This document shows positions 25,193 to 34,957 of a DNA stretch of 64,000 nucleotides, piece by piece; position 1 is the stretch's first letter; every line of letters begins with the position of its first letter. Origin of the DNA: Occallatibacter sp. (GTDB lineage: Bacteria > Acidobacteriota > Terriglobia > Terriglobales > Acidobacteriaceae). Both the position numbers and the translations under genes were made by a program. The stretch lies in the NCBI GenBank assembly GCA_031296305.1, contig JARLFZ010000002.1, forward strand, positions 1-64,000. Reading direction: 5' to 3'. The notes beneath the pieces were generated by a model. The model was given only the letters and a program-made list of their open reading frames with translations. It ran no database searches and had not been told where the DNA came from.

Positions 25193-26824
25193 TCAGTCGT
25201 GCCGGTAGAGCCGAACCTTCTGGGTGGTTGGTGCAGCGCCGCGGAAGATGAGGTAGTTGCCGCCGTTGGTCTCATCGCCATTCAGACGCCGTTCCGGCAT
25301 CCACGTTCCATTGTCGAACGTGCCCTCCTCAACGTTCATCAACTCGACATGCTGCGGTCCCTGTGAGTCCGGCAGAAAGGTGACGGTGAGCCCCTCGCCG
25401 GCGATCACGAATTCATCCGGGGCGGTGTTGATGATGATTGCGGCGCCGGAAGGCACGCCCATGTTCTCTCTCTGCGGCGGCCCTGGAATCTGTGGGCCTT
25501 GCTGATACTGGATTCGCAAGAGATAGCCGCCGAGTTCAACGGCAGCCCTGGTGTCTCCAGCCTGGCGGACCACACTGGTCATCTGCGGTCGGTCGATGCT
25601 GGTGAGCAGGGGTGCAAGCTGATTCAGCGCGCCGTAGGCGAGAGCAAGTGGCTCGTTGTCATTCGAACTGTCGACGGCAAACGGCGAAAAGCCGAAGACG
25701 CCCTGGCCAAAGGCATACAGTGCGTTCGCACCGCCCGTCTCTCCGCCGCGCGTCTCCGGAATGAAGAGAGGATTTCCCAGATGGTCGTAACTGGACAGTA
25801 CCTCTCTCAGGTCGGGTAGATAGATGTCGGGGGCGAGAACATCGATGTGGGAGATTCCAGCGAGCCAAACATCCAGCACGCGCGAGACCGCGCCGCCGCT
25901 GGGATGCTCACCTCCGGGTTCACCCGTGTATTGCGTAAGCCAGGCATTCACGTACATCGGGATGGGATATTCCGCTTTGCCTGCTGCTGCGACCGCGTCG
26001 ATGTACTGGGAATACTGCCAAGCCTCAAAGATTTCGCCTGCTTTTTGCGTAGTGCCGAAGACCTCGGCCCAGGTCCCGCTGCTCCTGAAGCCCGTCCGCC
26101 TCCACACCTCCAGTAACTCCGGCTGCAGCGACCCCCTATTTTTCGTGAGGAAAGAAAGCAGAGCGTCAGGCACAGGATTCTTCCAGGCTGCCTCAGCTCC
26201 CGGGGAGAAGTCGCGCGGCGAACCGAGCACTCCTGATTCATTTTCCACTTGCATCATCAGCACCGTGTGCTTGCTGCCATCCACCTCGCGAATGTGCTTC
26301 ATCAGCGCTGCAAAGGCGTGGGCGTCCGCGTCGCGATTGGCAGTGCTGAATGCCGAAAGAATCTCCAGATTTCCGCCCTGCTGGTCCTGAGCGCGAGGGA
26401 AGCGCTTCAGGTCCGACTTGACCCATGCGGGAGTGTAAACAGACTCACCATTCTTCCAGCTTCCAAACCAGAGGAAGACAAGGTGGAGGTGGTTTTCCTG
26501 GGCGGCTGCGATCATGCCATCGACGAGGGCGAAATCAAGTTTTCCCTCCTGGGGTTCAACGAGTTCCCAGCTCACGGGCGCCAACAAGGTATTCATCTTG
26601 TCGGCGGCCATACGAGGCCAGATTGGCTTCATGTATTCGAGGCTGGAGGTGCTTGAATTGCGGAGCTCACCACCGAAAATGAGGAACGGCTTCCCATCGA
26701 CCATAAGATGGGTGAGGCCGCCCACTTTTGCCAGATGAGGGATTCCGTCGGATGGCGGTTGGGCGCTTGCATAGGCGGTAAATGCCGCCAGCAGGATGGC
26801 AATTGATACTGCGCGTGTAAACAT
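25193..26824 (-). CDS. Secreted GH35-like beta-galactosidase with DUF5597-type C-terminus
   Basis: 543 residues with a Sec signal ending ASAQPP. The TIM barrel shows a DGKPFLIFGGELRNSS start, MMQVENESG (acid/base glutamate) and FIPETRGG (likely nucleophile). The last ~150 residues form a beta domain like that of the GH35/GH42-type galactosidases with DUF5597. It would remove terminal beta-galactose, for example from rhamnogalacturonan side chains. It is divergent from the amidohydrolase gene (92-base gap) and upstream of the MFS gene on the same strand. Confidence 0.85.
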   Translation of the reverse strand: MFTRAVSIAILLAAFTAYASAQPPSDGIPHLAKVGGLTHLMVDGKPFLIFGGELRNSSTSSLEYMKPIWPRMAADKMNTLLAPVSWELVEPQEGKLDFALVDGMIAAAQENHLHLVFLWFGSWKNGESVYTPAWVKSDLKRFPRAQDQQGGNLEILSAFSTANRDADAHAFAALMKHIREVDGSKHTVLMMQVENESGVLGSPRDFSPGAEAAWKNPVPDALLSFLTKNRGSLQPELLEVWRRTGFRSSGTWAEVFGTTQKAGEIFEAWQYSQYIDAVAAAGKAEYPIPMYVNAWLTQYTGEPGGEHPSGGAVSRVLDVWLAGISHIDVLAPDIYLPDLREVLSSYDHLGNPLFIPETRGGETGGANALYAFGQGVFGFSPFAVDSSNDNEPLALAYGALNQLAPLLTSIDRPQMTSVVRQAGDTRAAVELGGYLLRIQYQQGPQIPGPPQRENMGVPSGAAIIINTAPDEFVIAGEGLTVTFLPDSQGPQHVELMNVEEGTFDNGTWMPERRLNGDETNGGNYLIFRGAAPTTQKVRLYRHD

Positions 26825-26915
26825 GACCTCGAATTATAGATTCATTGCGCAGAATTGCAACCAGAACCGCCCGGGCATGTGCTTTATGATTGCCCAAAGT
26901 GCTTGGAGGTCTGCG

Positions 26916-27932
26916 ATGTCAGAATTCCGAAAACTCGATAACATGCACGAAGGTTTGAGCCGCCGGGAGTTTCTTGCGGGCGCCGCGGCGACAGCCGCTA
27001 TCGCGTCATGGAACAGCGCGAACGCCCAATCGGCGAGCGTCGACAATATTCCTATTATCGACGCGCACATTCACTTGTTTGACGGCGCACGTCCACTGGG
27101 TGCGGGATACATGGGTTCGCAGGCCTATCGGGCGATCTCCAAGACATCGCTTCCGTCGATGTATGGTCCTTTAGCAAGACCGGCCGGCATCGTCGGAGCG
27201 ATTGTGGTCGAATCGAGCCCCTGGATCGACGACAACCTCTGGTATCTCGAACAGTGCAGCGACAACCCGATCATGGTTGGCGTCTCGGGAAATTTGGATC
27301 CGGGGCGGCCAGATTTCGGCCAGTATGTTGCGCACTTTCACAAGGACCCGCTTTATCGGGCGATCCGATCCAGCCGCTTCTACAGCGCGGACAATGGAAA
27401 GGTCGTTTTGAAGCCCGACCAGGTGGCCAATTTGAAGCTGCTGACTCAGGCTGACCTCGCGCTGGACACCGCCAATCCAAGCATGAATCTGATGCAGGCC
27501 AATGTGCTGCTGGCGGATGCCATCCCCGACCTTCGCATCATCATGGACCATCTGCCTTCCTTCGATGCGACGCCGGACAATCAGCAGGCCTACGAAGACG
27601 TAGTCAAGGAGATGGCGGCGCGACCCAACCTCTTCGTCAAACTCACGGAGGTGTATCACCCGCGCTTGACTGACGGCGTCATCGTGAAGGACTATGAGCC
27701 TCTGCGCGCCAGGCTCGAGTATCTCTTTGATGCCTTCGGCGAAGATCGTGTGATCTTCGGAACCGATTATCCGAACAGCTACGGTGTCGCCACCATCCCG
27801 GAAGAGGTTAAGCTCGTGAAGAGATTCTTCTCCGCCAAGGGGAGAGAAGCGGCAGAGAAATATTTCTGGAGGAATTCGGCGCGCGTGTATAAGTGGATGA
27901 AGCGCGCGAACGATCAGCCGAGCCTGACTTGA
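26916..27932 (+). CDS. Tat-exported amidohydrolase-family protein (sugar lactonase-like)
   Basis: About 338 residues from the ATG at 26916, supported by GGAGG at 26905. SRREFLAGAAATAA is a clear Tat signal. The barrel carries IIDAHIHLFD (HxH metal pair), IMDHLPS (third histidine) and FGTDYPNSYG (catalytic aspartate), the pattern of COG3618-type enzymes that include rhamnonolactonase and fuconolactonase. Hydrolysis of a sugar lactone outside the cytoplasm would follow the quinoprotein oxidation step. Other amidohydrolase reactions are possible. It lies about 70 bases upstream of the alpha/beta hydrolase gene on the same strand. Confidence 0.83.
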   Translation: MSEFRKLDNMHEGLSRREFLAGAAATAAIASWNSANAQSASVDNIPIIDAHIHLFDGARPLGAGYMGSQAYRAISKTSLPSMYGPLARPAGIVGAIVVESSPWIDDNLWYLEQCSDNPIMVGVSGNLDPGRPDFGQYVAHFHKDPLYRAIRSSRFYSADNGKVVLKPDQVANLKLLTQADLALDTANPSMNLMQANVLLADAIPDLRIIMDHLPSFDATPDNQQAYEDVVKEMAARPNLFVKLTEVYHPRLTDGVIVKDYEPLRARLEYLFDAFGEDRVIFGTDYPNSYGVATIPEEVKLVKRFFSAKGREAAEKYFWRNSARVYKWMKRANDQPSLT

Positions 27933-28004
27933 GTCATTGGGACCCCCGCGAATTTCTGTATTCAGCTAGATCACGTGAAATCGCTCGGCAAAGGAGAGAC
28001 CTTC

Positions 28005-29159
28005 ATGTTCGATCGTTCTCCCGCGAAACCTTCTTTTCAATCTCGCGGCCCATCGCTTCGCTTGCTGATCGCCAGCGCACTGCTGATGGCGTCCGCCGCA
28101 GCATGCGCCCAGCAGGCGGCGACGACGCCCTCCGCCAACTCACCCGCATCTCAGTCCGTTAACGTCGTTCCGGATCGAAGCAACACCTGGACAGCTCCGC
28201 CCGGTTCGCAAATCACTGTGGATCGCCGCTCCGGCCGGATCAGCATCACGCTTCCTGTGCAGCCGACCGATGGCTCAAGAGAACAGGCTCTGCGTTTTGC
28301 CGATTGGAGTCTCCATCCCTACGCCGGCTCAGGCCCATATCCCGCTGTACGCGAGGAGCCGGCCTCGCTGCCAATGCACACGGTATACAGGCCGGCTGAT
28401 CTTTCGAATACTCCCAAGCTTCCCGTCTTGCTATGGGCTAATGGCGGATGCAGGAACACATCGGTTGAGTTCACGCGATTCCTCGGCGAACTGGCATCGC
28501 ACGGGTATCTTGTCATCGCCATTGGCCGAAGCGACATTCCCTTTCTTGTCATTCACGGCAGCATCGCCGCGGTGGTGAATGAGAAAGACGCCAATGGCAA
28601 TCCGCTCATCGTCAGCGATCCTGCAGCCCTGATCAAAGGTCTGGAATGGGCCATCTCTGAGAACAGCCGCAAAGACAGCGTGCTGTACGGCAGGGTCGAC
28701 ACATCGAAGATTGCAACCATCGGGCAGTCATGCGGCGGCCCGCAAGCTTTTCGCGCAGCCAAAGACCCGCGCATCACCACGGTGGTCGCGCTCAACAGCA
28801 GCTTCCCCACCCAGGCCGCGCCCGGAATGGCCGGCGGTGCCGACGACGGCTGGACCGCGGAAAAGCTGGCCATTCCCGCCGCAATGTTTACCGGCGGCCC
28901 TGCGGACTCGGGGTTTAGCGGCGCAGAGCAGTGTTATAAGGCGCTCAGTTCTACCTTGCCTGTGCTCAAAGCCAGTCTCAATACGGTTGGCCACACCGGC
29001 GCCTATCCGATGCCCGATCTTCGCTGGTCCAGCGCAGTTCTGGCGTGGCTCGACTGGCAACTCAAGGGCGACAGACAGTCTGCGGAGATGTTTGCCGGTC
29101 CGGACTGCGCACTTTGCAAAGATCCGGATTGGTGGATCGATACACGAAACATTCCTTGA
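28005..29159 (+). CDS. Secreted alpha/beta hydrolase
   Basis: 384 residues from the ATG at 28005, after AAAGGAGAG. A signal segment ends near ASAAACAQQ; the cysteine might act as a lipid anchor, although the lipobox is weak. The hydrolase core contains LLWANGGC (oxyanion-hole region), the nucleophile elbow IGQSCGG and a late VGHTGAYP that may supply the histidine. It resembles dienelactone-hydrolase or PAF-acetylhydrolase-like proteins of Acidobacteria. Ester substrates on pectin are possible, but nothing in the sequence fixes them. It follows the lactonase-like gene and converges with the GH106-like gene 45 bases later. Confidence 0.78.
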   Translation: MFDRSPAKPSFQSRGPSLRLLIASALLMASAAACAQQAATTPSANSPASQSVNVVPDRSNTWTAPPGSQITVDRRSGRISITLPVQPTDGSREQALRFADWSLHPYAGSGPYPAVREEPASLPMHTVYRPADLSNTPKLPVLLWANGGCRNTSVEFTRFLGELASHGYLVIAIGRSDIPFLVIHGSIAAVVNEKDANGNPLIVSDPAALIKGLEWAISENSRKDSVLYGRVDTSKIATIGQSCGGPQAFRAAKDPRITTVVALNSSFPTQAAPGMAGGADDGWTAEKLAIPAAMFTGGPADSGFSGAEQCYKALSSTLPVLKASLNTVGHTGAYPMPDLRWSSAVLAWLDWQLKGDRQSAEMFAGPDCALCKDPDWWIDTRNIP

Positions 29160-29204
29160 GTAGCGATCGAGGCCGGTGCATGCGCGAAACTTTATACGCA
29201 GGCC

Positions 29205-31943
29205 CTACTCCGATGACACGATTCTGACTGGGCCGAGCAGGCCAGCCGGCGGCGCTGGAGGTGTTGGCCGTCCCGCGCCATTCACGGCGGTCTGAGGACG
29301 CACGGCTGAGCCGGGGCTCGGTGGCGCCGGTGCCGGGCCTCTGCCAACGGGCGCGGCCCTGACTTCGATCTCGATCACATTCTGTCCGCGCTTCAGGGCG
29401 TGCGTCAGATCCCAGCGGTACGGCTGCCAGCCACGCGGCTGAAGATCAACACCGTTCAACCGCACATCCGCATAGTCGCGAACATCCGCACAATCCAGCC
29501 AGATGCGACGCTTGCCAGCAGGCTTTGTGCTCAAGACAAATTCCTTCGTATACGTGCCTGCGCCGGATACGTCCCTGACTCCCAGTTCCTGCCATGACTT
29601 CAGCGGACCAGCGAAGCTCTGGCCATTGATTTTGAGCGACCAATCGCCGCCGAGTTCCTGAACTACTTTTCGCGACGCGAGAACCGGCTCCGGCGCCGAG
29701 ACCCCGGGCGGAAGAGGGCCAATCACAATGACGCTTGCTTCATAGGGCTCGAGCACGAGAGGCAGTAGCACCGTATCTCCCTGCGCTGTGGCATCGAGCA
29801 TGGGATGAATCTGTCCTGTCGCCAAATCCCAGACCTGTGCGCGGCCATGACCGGCGACCGTCGCGGTCCGCGTTTGCTCCACGTTGCTTTCGTTGAAGAT
29901 GAAGTAGAGGTCAGCATCGGCCCATGCGCGATGCGTGTATTTGATCGACGGACACGGCTGATCGAGGTGAAAATCCGGCTTGGGCAAATCCGCGATCACT
30001 GCGGGTGTCAGATCATCCGTTGGTTCGTGCATCGCGAAGCTCAGATCGGGCGCAGGTTCCGGGTGAAGGAAGGTCCGATCAACAACCATGGACGGTGTGT
30101 TGCCAACGAAGATCACTTTTCCGCCGGTGCTTGCAAAGGTCCGCAAACGGTCCAGAGAAGCTCGCGTGATGACAACCGAGGAAGGAACGATCACGACGCG
30201 GTAAAGCTGGCCGCTCAAGTTCCTGAAGCCATCCTTCTCCAGGGTCGCCACCGAGCTGAGCGATTGCTCATCGAAGTAATCGAAGTCAATCTGATGCTCC
30301 AGCAACTCCTTCGATAGTTTTGTGGTGCTGCGATCCGCGTCTTCATCCCCAAGCCACATGCTGTTGGCCGGATGATACAAGGCAACTTGCGCGGCGGGCC
30401 GGCCGATGGACATCAGATAACCCGCGCGATTGGTGTACCACGCAAGCAAGGTAAACGACGGCGAGATAGGGATCTGGCCCGTGCCTCCTGTCATTCCGCT
30501 GCGCCCAAGCGCCCCCTGCAGCTGCAATGCGGTCAGGCCTTCGACTAATTGATAATCGAGCTGGAATTTGCCGTCGATCCCCTGCGCGCCGCCCTCCTCG
30601 GCCCATGCGCGCGGCCGCCCGAACAAGTGCGCCGCAGAGGACGCCAGCTTGGGAAAGTTATTGTTGACCGAGTAAGTCGGATCATCCGTGTTCACCATGG
30701 CCGGAACAAGCTGGTTGAGGTTATCCACGCCGGGAACTTCGACATGGCGCTCATCGCGGAAGAAATCTCCTTCGTTACGGATCAGGTCCTCGCCGTGGGA
30801 AAGATTCAGCATCAATTCTTCATGATTCAGATGGACCAGGTATTCCAGGTGATTCTGCGCGCACCACTCGGCCTGCACGCCGAAGAAACTGTTACTGAAG
30901 ATGCCGCTCCACACATCCCAGTAATCCGCCTTTACCCTCCACGCTTCTTCGGTCATTTTCGGCGCGAACAGCAATGGCAAGTAAGGCTGCAGATCGTAAC
31001 CTTTCTTTTGACGAAACTGTTCGAGTAGCGCCGGGGTCCATGGCATGAAGCCGGTGTAGTCCGGCTCATCGCCGAAGTAGCCAAGCACGGTCGTCCCGAA
31101 TTCGCCGCCAAAGAGTCCCTTGTACACTTCGTGCGTGGTCTTCAGAAACGCTTTTGTCGCTTCCGGATTCAGATAGTCAATTAATGAATACAAACTGTCT
31201 TTTGAGTACGTGCCGTCGGCGCGATTGATATAGCGCGTAGGCGAGCTGCGAAATACGTGGCGGATGAATTCGATCTCCCAATGCCCGTCCGGCGGCGCGG
31301 TCCACTTGATCCGACCATCCACAATCGGCAACGTCTCGGCCGTTCCTACCGGCGGTCCTACTGGGCCGCCCGGTGTCGGGCTCACCCCCGTCGCCTGGCC
31401 CGTCGCCGGAGGCGCGATTCTGGGTGGTGCGGGCGTATTGACAGCCATCGCCGCCAGTGTGTCCACGGGCACAGGCATGGCAATCGTCTGCCCCGGCGCG
31501 ATGCTCACACGCAGATCCGCCACGATCCCCTGCATGGTGAGTTGTGGATACTCTTCACTGATTTTTCCTCCAGCAAATCCACTGGGGTAGCTGCCTTCAT
31601 CCGCAAGCCAAACCTTCATCCCACGTTTTTTCGCTTCGTCCACGGCGAACTTCGTTAGTGCCAGATGTTCCGGTGAAAGATACTTGGGTGTCATGCCGCG
31701 CGCGGGTCCGAAATTCACGACATACATGCCCTCCTTCGTCAGGGCATCGAATTCGGTGGTGATGCGCTCCTGAGTGAGGGGACCACCCCAGATGGCCCAA
31801 TGAATCGCGCCGTACTCTCGCGGAGGAGCGAGGAAATTTGCCGCAACCTCACGGGTTGTGGGAACGGTGATCTGCTGCCACGGCTGTTGTGCAAGCAGGG
31901 TCAAGGGCGCGATGAGGAATAGGAAGGAGAATTTCGAACGCAT
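29205..31943 (-). CDS. Secreted GH106-like glycoside hydrolase (second copy)
   Basis: About 912 residues from the ATG at 31943, which starts a good Sec signal (FSFLFLIAPLTLLAQQ). YGAIHWAIWGGPLTQERITTEF near residue 45 and the following NFGPARG match the GH106 start in divergent form; the C-terminal ~150 residues are a GH2-like sugar-binding domain (YADVRLNGVDLQPRGW) with a Pro/Gly-rich tail. An insertion rich in Pro, Ala and Gly occurs near 180-220. It probably removes rhamnose or a related deoxysugar from a complex glycan. It is divergent from the TPR gene. Similarity to the other copy at 3311-6253 is at family level only. Confidence 0.78.
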   Translation of the reverse strand: MRSKFSFLFLIAPLTLLAQQPWQQITVPTTREVAANFLAPPREYGAIHWAIWGGPLTQERITTEFDALTKEGMYVVNFGPARGMTPKYLSPEHLALTKFAVDEAKKRGMKVWLADEGSYPSGFAGGKISEEYPQLTMQGIVADLRVSIAPGQTIAMPVPVDTLAAMAVNTPAPPRIAPPATGQATGVSPTPGGPVGPPVGTAETLPIVDGRIKWTAPPDGHWEIEFIRHVFRSSPTRYINRADGTYSKDSLYSLIDYLNPEATKAFLKTTHEVYKGLFGGEFGTTVLGYFGDEPDYTGFMPWTPALLEQFRQKKGYDLQPYLPLLFAPKMTEEAWRVKADYWDVWSGIFSNSFFGVQAEWCAQNHLEYLVHLNHEELMLNLSHGEDLIRNEGDFFRDERHVEVPGVDNLNQLVPAMVNTDDPTYSVNNNFPKLASSAAHLFGRPRAWAEEGGAQGIDGKFQLDYQLVEGLTALQLQGALGRSGMTGGTGQIPISPSFTLLAWYTNRAGYLMSIGRPAAQVALYHPANSMWLGDEDADRSTTKLSKELLEHQIDFDYFDEQSLSSVATLEKDGFRNLSGQLYRVVIVPSSVVITRASLDRLRTFASTGGKVIFVGNTPSMVVDRTFLHPEPAPDLSFAMHEPTDDLTPAVIADLPKPDFHLDQPCPSIKYTHRAWADADLYFIFNESNVEQTRTATVAGHGRAQVWDLATGQIHPMLDATAQGDTVLLPLVLEPYEASVIVIGPLPPGVSAPEPVLASRKVVQELGGDWSLKINGQSFAGPLKSWQELGVRDVSGAGTYTKEFVLSTKPAGKRRIWLDCADVRDYADVRLNGVDLQPRGWQPYRWDLTHALKRGQNVIEIEVRAAPVGRGPAPAPPSPGSAVRPQTAVNGAGRPTPPAPPAGLLGPVRIVSSE

Positions 31944-32110
31944 GGAGAACCTCGCATTTCTCAGGCAAAGCATTCAGATGAGAAATTGTATGTTGAATGA
32001 ATTATGAAGTAAACTGCAGATCGTATTTGGGCTCATTTCTCCCCATCCATCGATTACACCGGAGGATTATTCCCGGCAAGCATGCGAATGTTGGTTACGA
32101 GTCCTTTAGC

Positions 32111-33379
32111 GTGAAGACGTTTTTCGATGCTCGATCAGTTTGCTCAGCTGGCTATGCCGCGCCGGCAGCAGTATGGTGCGTTCTCCTGTTTTCCGGCGCC
32201 ACTGCGGCGCAGAACCCTGCAGACAACTGGGCTCGCTGCGAGGGCTCCGATCCGGACTCGAGCATTGCCGCTTGCACGGCGCTTATTGAATCAGGCAAGG
32301 AGGACAACGAAAATCAAGCGGTGGCTTTCAACAGCCGCGGCATTGCGCACTCCATGAAGAATCAACAGGACCAGGCCATCGCAGATTTCAATCAAGCGAT
32401 TCAGCTTGAGCCGGACTACGCAGGGGCTTTCAGCAATCGCGCCAACGCGTATGCAGCGAGAGGCGATTTCGATCGAGCCATGGCCGATTTCAATCGGGCG
32501 ATCCAGTTGAAGCCCGATGACAGTGACGCTTACAGCTATCGCGGTGTAGCCTACGCCTTCATGGGCCAATTCGACAAAGCCATCGCGGACTTCGACCGCG
32601 CCATTCAGCTGAAACCGGAGAACGCAGGCGCATTGAACAACCGGGGCAGCGCATATGACTCCATGGGCAAATATGAACGGGCCATCGCGGATTTCGACAA
32701 GGCTATCGAGCTCAAGCCAGATGATGCCGAGGCTTACAGCAATCGCGGCAACGCGTACACCGACGAGCATCAATACGACAAGGCAATTACGGATTACACG
32801 CAGGCCGTGCGACTGAATCCCGAAGATGCCGGGACCTATTGCAACCGTGGCATCCGGTACCTGGCGAATGGGATGTTGGACGAGGCTATTGGGGACTTTG
32901 ACAAGGCGCTTCGCATCAGGCCGGATCTGACTGAAGCGTACGACGCGCGGGGCATCGCCCACCATCGCGAAGACAAGGAGCAGCTGGCCATCGCAGACTT
33001 CGATCAGGCGATCCGCTTGAAACCGGATGATGCCGAAGCCTATGGCAACCGATGCTTTTCTCGTGCGCTTGTGGGACAGCTTTCGCTCGCCCTGGAGGAT
33101 TGCAACAAGTCGCTGATGTTGCGCGCGAACGATGCGGCGACGCTCAACAGCCGCGGCCTGGTGCATTTGAAGTCGAACGACGCAGAAGGGGCGATGGCTG
33201 ATTACAGCGCCGTTCTAGCCATGAATCCCGTAATGGCCATCGCGCTTTATGGGCGCGGCCTTGCGAAACAGAGATCAGGCGACGCTGCCGGGGCCGTGGC
33301 GGATATGGATGCAGCAAAAGCAATTCAGACTGATGTCGCCAGTCAATTCGCAAAGTGGGGTATAACCGCCAAGCCCTGA
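32111..33379 (+). CDS. Tetratricopeptide-repeat protein, probably exported
   Basis: About 420 residues from the GTG at 32111; an in-frame ATG at 31997 would add 38 residues that do not look like protein and would bury the signal segment (AAPAAVWCVLLFSGATAAQ). After a short Cys-containing spacer come about nine near-perfect TPR units of 34 residues (for example AIADFDRAIQLKPEDAG-like). Such arrays mediate protein-protein contacts in the periplasm or at the membrane. It starts divergently from the GH106-like gene and lies 47 bases before the DUF6152 gene, so it may belong to that operon. No specific partner can be named. Confidence 0.82.
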   Translation: MKTFFDARSVCSAGYAAPAAVWCVLLFSGATAAQNPADNWARCEGSDPDSSIAACTALIESGKEDNENQAVAFNSRGIAHSMKNQQDQAIADFNQAIQLEPDYAGAFSNRANAYAARGDFDRAMADFNRAIQLKPDDSDAYSYRGVAYAFMGQFDKAIADFDRAIQLKPENAGALNNRGSAYDSMGKYERAIADFDKAIELKPDDAEAYSNRGNAYTDEHQYDKAITDYTQAVRLNPEDAGTYCNRGIRYLANGMLDEAIGDFDKALRIRPDLTEAYDARGIAHHREDKEQLAIADFDQAIRLKPDDAEAYGNRCFSRALVGQLSLALEDCNKSLMLRANDAATLNSRGLVHLKSNDAEGAMADYSAVLAMNPVMAIALYGRGLAKQRSGDAAGAVADMDAAKAIQTDVASQFAKWGITAKP

Positions 33380-33426
33380 TTGGAAGGAATTCTGAATCAG
33401 GAGGATCGTGAAAGGGAGAACGCTCG

Positions 33427-33873
33427 ATGAAAGCCAGACTCGCACTCGCACTTGCTCTAGCAGTTTCAGGAGCTGCCGTTCCTGCGCACGCTCATCACTC
33501 GTTTGCCGCCGAATTCGACATCAACAAACCTGTGCGCCTGGTGGGCAAGGTGACGCGCATCGAGTGGTCCAATCCTCATACCTACTTTTACATCGACGTC
33601 GTGGATGCGAACGGCACAGTCACAAACTGGGCGATTGAAGGGCCGAGTCCGGGGGCGCTCAGCCGCCGGGCCTGGCAGAAAGACGATTTGAAAGTCGGCG
33701 ACACCGTTGTCGTCGAGGGGTATCGCGCCAAGAACGGTTCGAACACTGCCAACGGCCGCCGCGTTACGCTGCCGGATGGACGAAGGCTCTATGGCGGTAG
33801 CCCTGGCGATGGGGGCCCGGGCGATGACGGAACCGATCAGGGTAATCTTCCAGCCGCCGGCACAATCAAGTAA
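33427..33873 (+). CDS. DUF6152 family exported protein
   Basis: 148 residues with a signal peptide ending AHAHH. SFAAEFDINKPVRLVGKVTRIEWSNPHTYFYIDV is the hallmark of DUF6152, a small beta-barrel-like domain common in Acidobacteria and Proteobacteria and of unknown function. The C-terminus is a Gly/Asp-rich tail (GGSPGDGGPGDDG). AAGGGAG precedes the start. It opens a five-gene series (33427-39124) with two DUF6644 membrane proteins; DUF6152 and DUF6644 genes are often neighbours in genomes, which suggests a joint function, possibly in metal handling, but that is not established. Confidence 0.83.
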   Translation: MKARLALALALAVSGAAVPAHAHHSFAAEFDINKPVRLVGKVTRIEWSNPHTYFYIDVVDANGTVTNWAIEGPSPGALSRRAWQKDDLKVGDTVVVEGYRAKNGSNTANGRRVTLPDGRRLYGGSPGDGGPGDDGTDQGNLPAAGTIK

Positions 33874-33942
33874 GGCAAGTCCGGCATCGGGGCGCCGCAG
33901 ATTCCCGAAACGCCCGTTTCGCCGACGTGGAGATTTTCGCTT

Positions 33943-34434
33943 ATGCAGTTTCTTCAACATTTTTGCGACGTGCTTTATCAGTCCAGCTTTGGCACGATGC
34001 TGCGCGAATCGAACAACGCGTTCTCTGTCATCGAGTCGGTTCACGTGCTGAGTATCGCGCTGCTCGTTGGCACCATCGCGATCCTCGACCTTCGAATGCT
34101 CGGTCTTATTTTGCGATCCGTCTCGGTGAGTAGCCTGGCACGGGGTGTGTTGCCGCTATCATGGACCGGCTTCGCCGTTAGCGTGGCCAGCGGCTTCCTG
34201 CTCTTCTGGGCAGAAGCGGCAAAGATGTATGTCAATCCGAGTTTCCGGGCGAAACTGGTTCTGCTCGCTCTTGCCGGATTCAATGCGCTTGTCTTTCACA
34301 CCACCATCTATCGTCGTGCCCGGGAGTGGGAGACGCTTGAGGTATGTCCCTGGCGGGCTCGCGTCACTGCCATTGCATCGCTAGCGATTTGGAGCGCCGT
34401 GATTATCGCGGGCCGCGCCATTGCCTACTTCTGA
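33943..34434 (+). CDS. DUF6644 family integral membrane protein (first copy)
   Basis: 163 residues with about four hydrophobic helices. SVIESVHVLSIALLVGTIAILDLRMLGLIL is characteristic of DUF6644, with a conserved histidine in the first helix, and LLFWEAE-like and IAGRAIAYF segments follow. The conserved His and Arg residues in helices could bind haem or metal, though none is proven. It sits 69 bases after the DUF6152 gene and 23 bases before a second DUF6644 gene, and the two share the helix-1 and C-terminal AGRAI motifs, so they may form a heterodimer. Confidence 0.78.
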   Translation: MQFLQHFCDVLYQSSFGTMLRESNNAFSVIESVHVLSIALLVGTIAILDLRMLGLILRSVSVSSLARGVLPLSWTGFAVSVASGFLLFWAEAAKMYVNPSFRAKLVLLALAGFNALVFHTTIYRRAREWETLEVCPWRARVTAIASLAIWSAVIIAGRAIAYF

Positions 34435-34457
34435 TCGTGAAAGGATTCGGTCTGGAC

Positions 34458-34934
34458 ATGAGTTTGCACGGCTGGTTCATCGCGCTGGCTCGCTCTCCAT
34501 TGGGTCATGCGATGCAGACCTCGCGATGGGGCTTTGCCGTGGTGGAGATGGTGCATCTGCTCGGTCTCGCACTTCTGGGAGGGTCGGTGCTGATTGTCGA
34601 CCTCCGGCTTCTCGGAGTGATTCTGAAGGGCGAATCGGCCATCGCGATTGGCCGCGGCGTGAGCCGTCTGCTCCTGTGCAGCCTTACCGTCATGGTGCTG
34701 TCGGGGATTGCGCTGCTTTCAGAGGAGGCAGGGAAGTGCTATTACAGCCCGGCTTTTCGGTGCAAGATGGCGTTGCTTGCCGCAGCGATCGCCTTTTATT
34801 TCACGCTGCATCGTCAGGCGCTCCTGCGCGTGCAGAGTGGAACGCCGACACTTTGGCCGCGCATTGCAGCAGTCGTATCCCTGCTGCTGTGGCTCGGAGT
34901 GGGAGTCGCGGGACGGGCGATCGGTCTGTTGTAA
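34458..34934 (+). CDS. DUF6644 family integral membrane protein (second copy)
   Basis: About 158 residues from the ATG at 34458; a GTG at 34437 is an alternative. It repeats the layout of the preceding gene: FAVVEMVHLLGLALLGGSVLIVDLRLLGVIL in helix 1, then further hydrophobic segments and a C-terminal VAGRAIGLL. The conserved membrane histidine and arginine are kept. The pair probably arose by duplication and acts together in the inner membrane. Function unknown. Confidence 0.76.
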   Translation: MSLHGWFIALARSPLGHAMQTSRWGFAVVEMVHLLGLALLGGSVLIVDLRLLGVILKGESAIAIGRGVSRLLLCSLTVMVLSGIALLSEEAGKCYYSPAFRCKMALLAAAIAFYFTLHRQALLRVQSGTPTLWPRIAAVVSLLLWLGVGVAGRAIGLL

Positions 34935-34957
34935 CTCGGAGGAAGAGAGGAACAAGG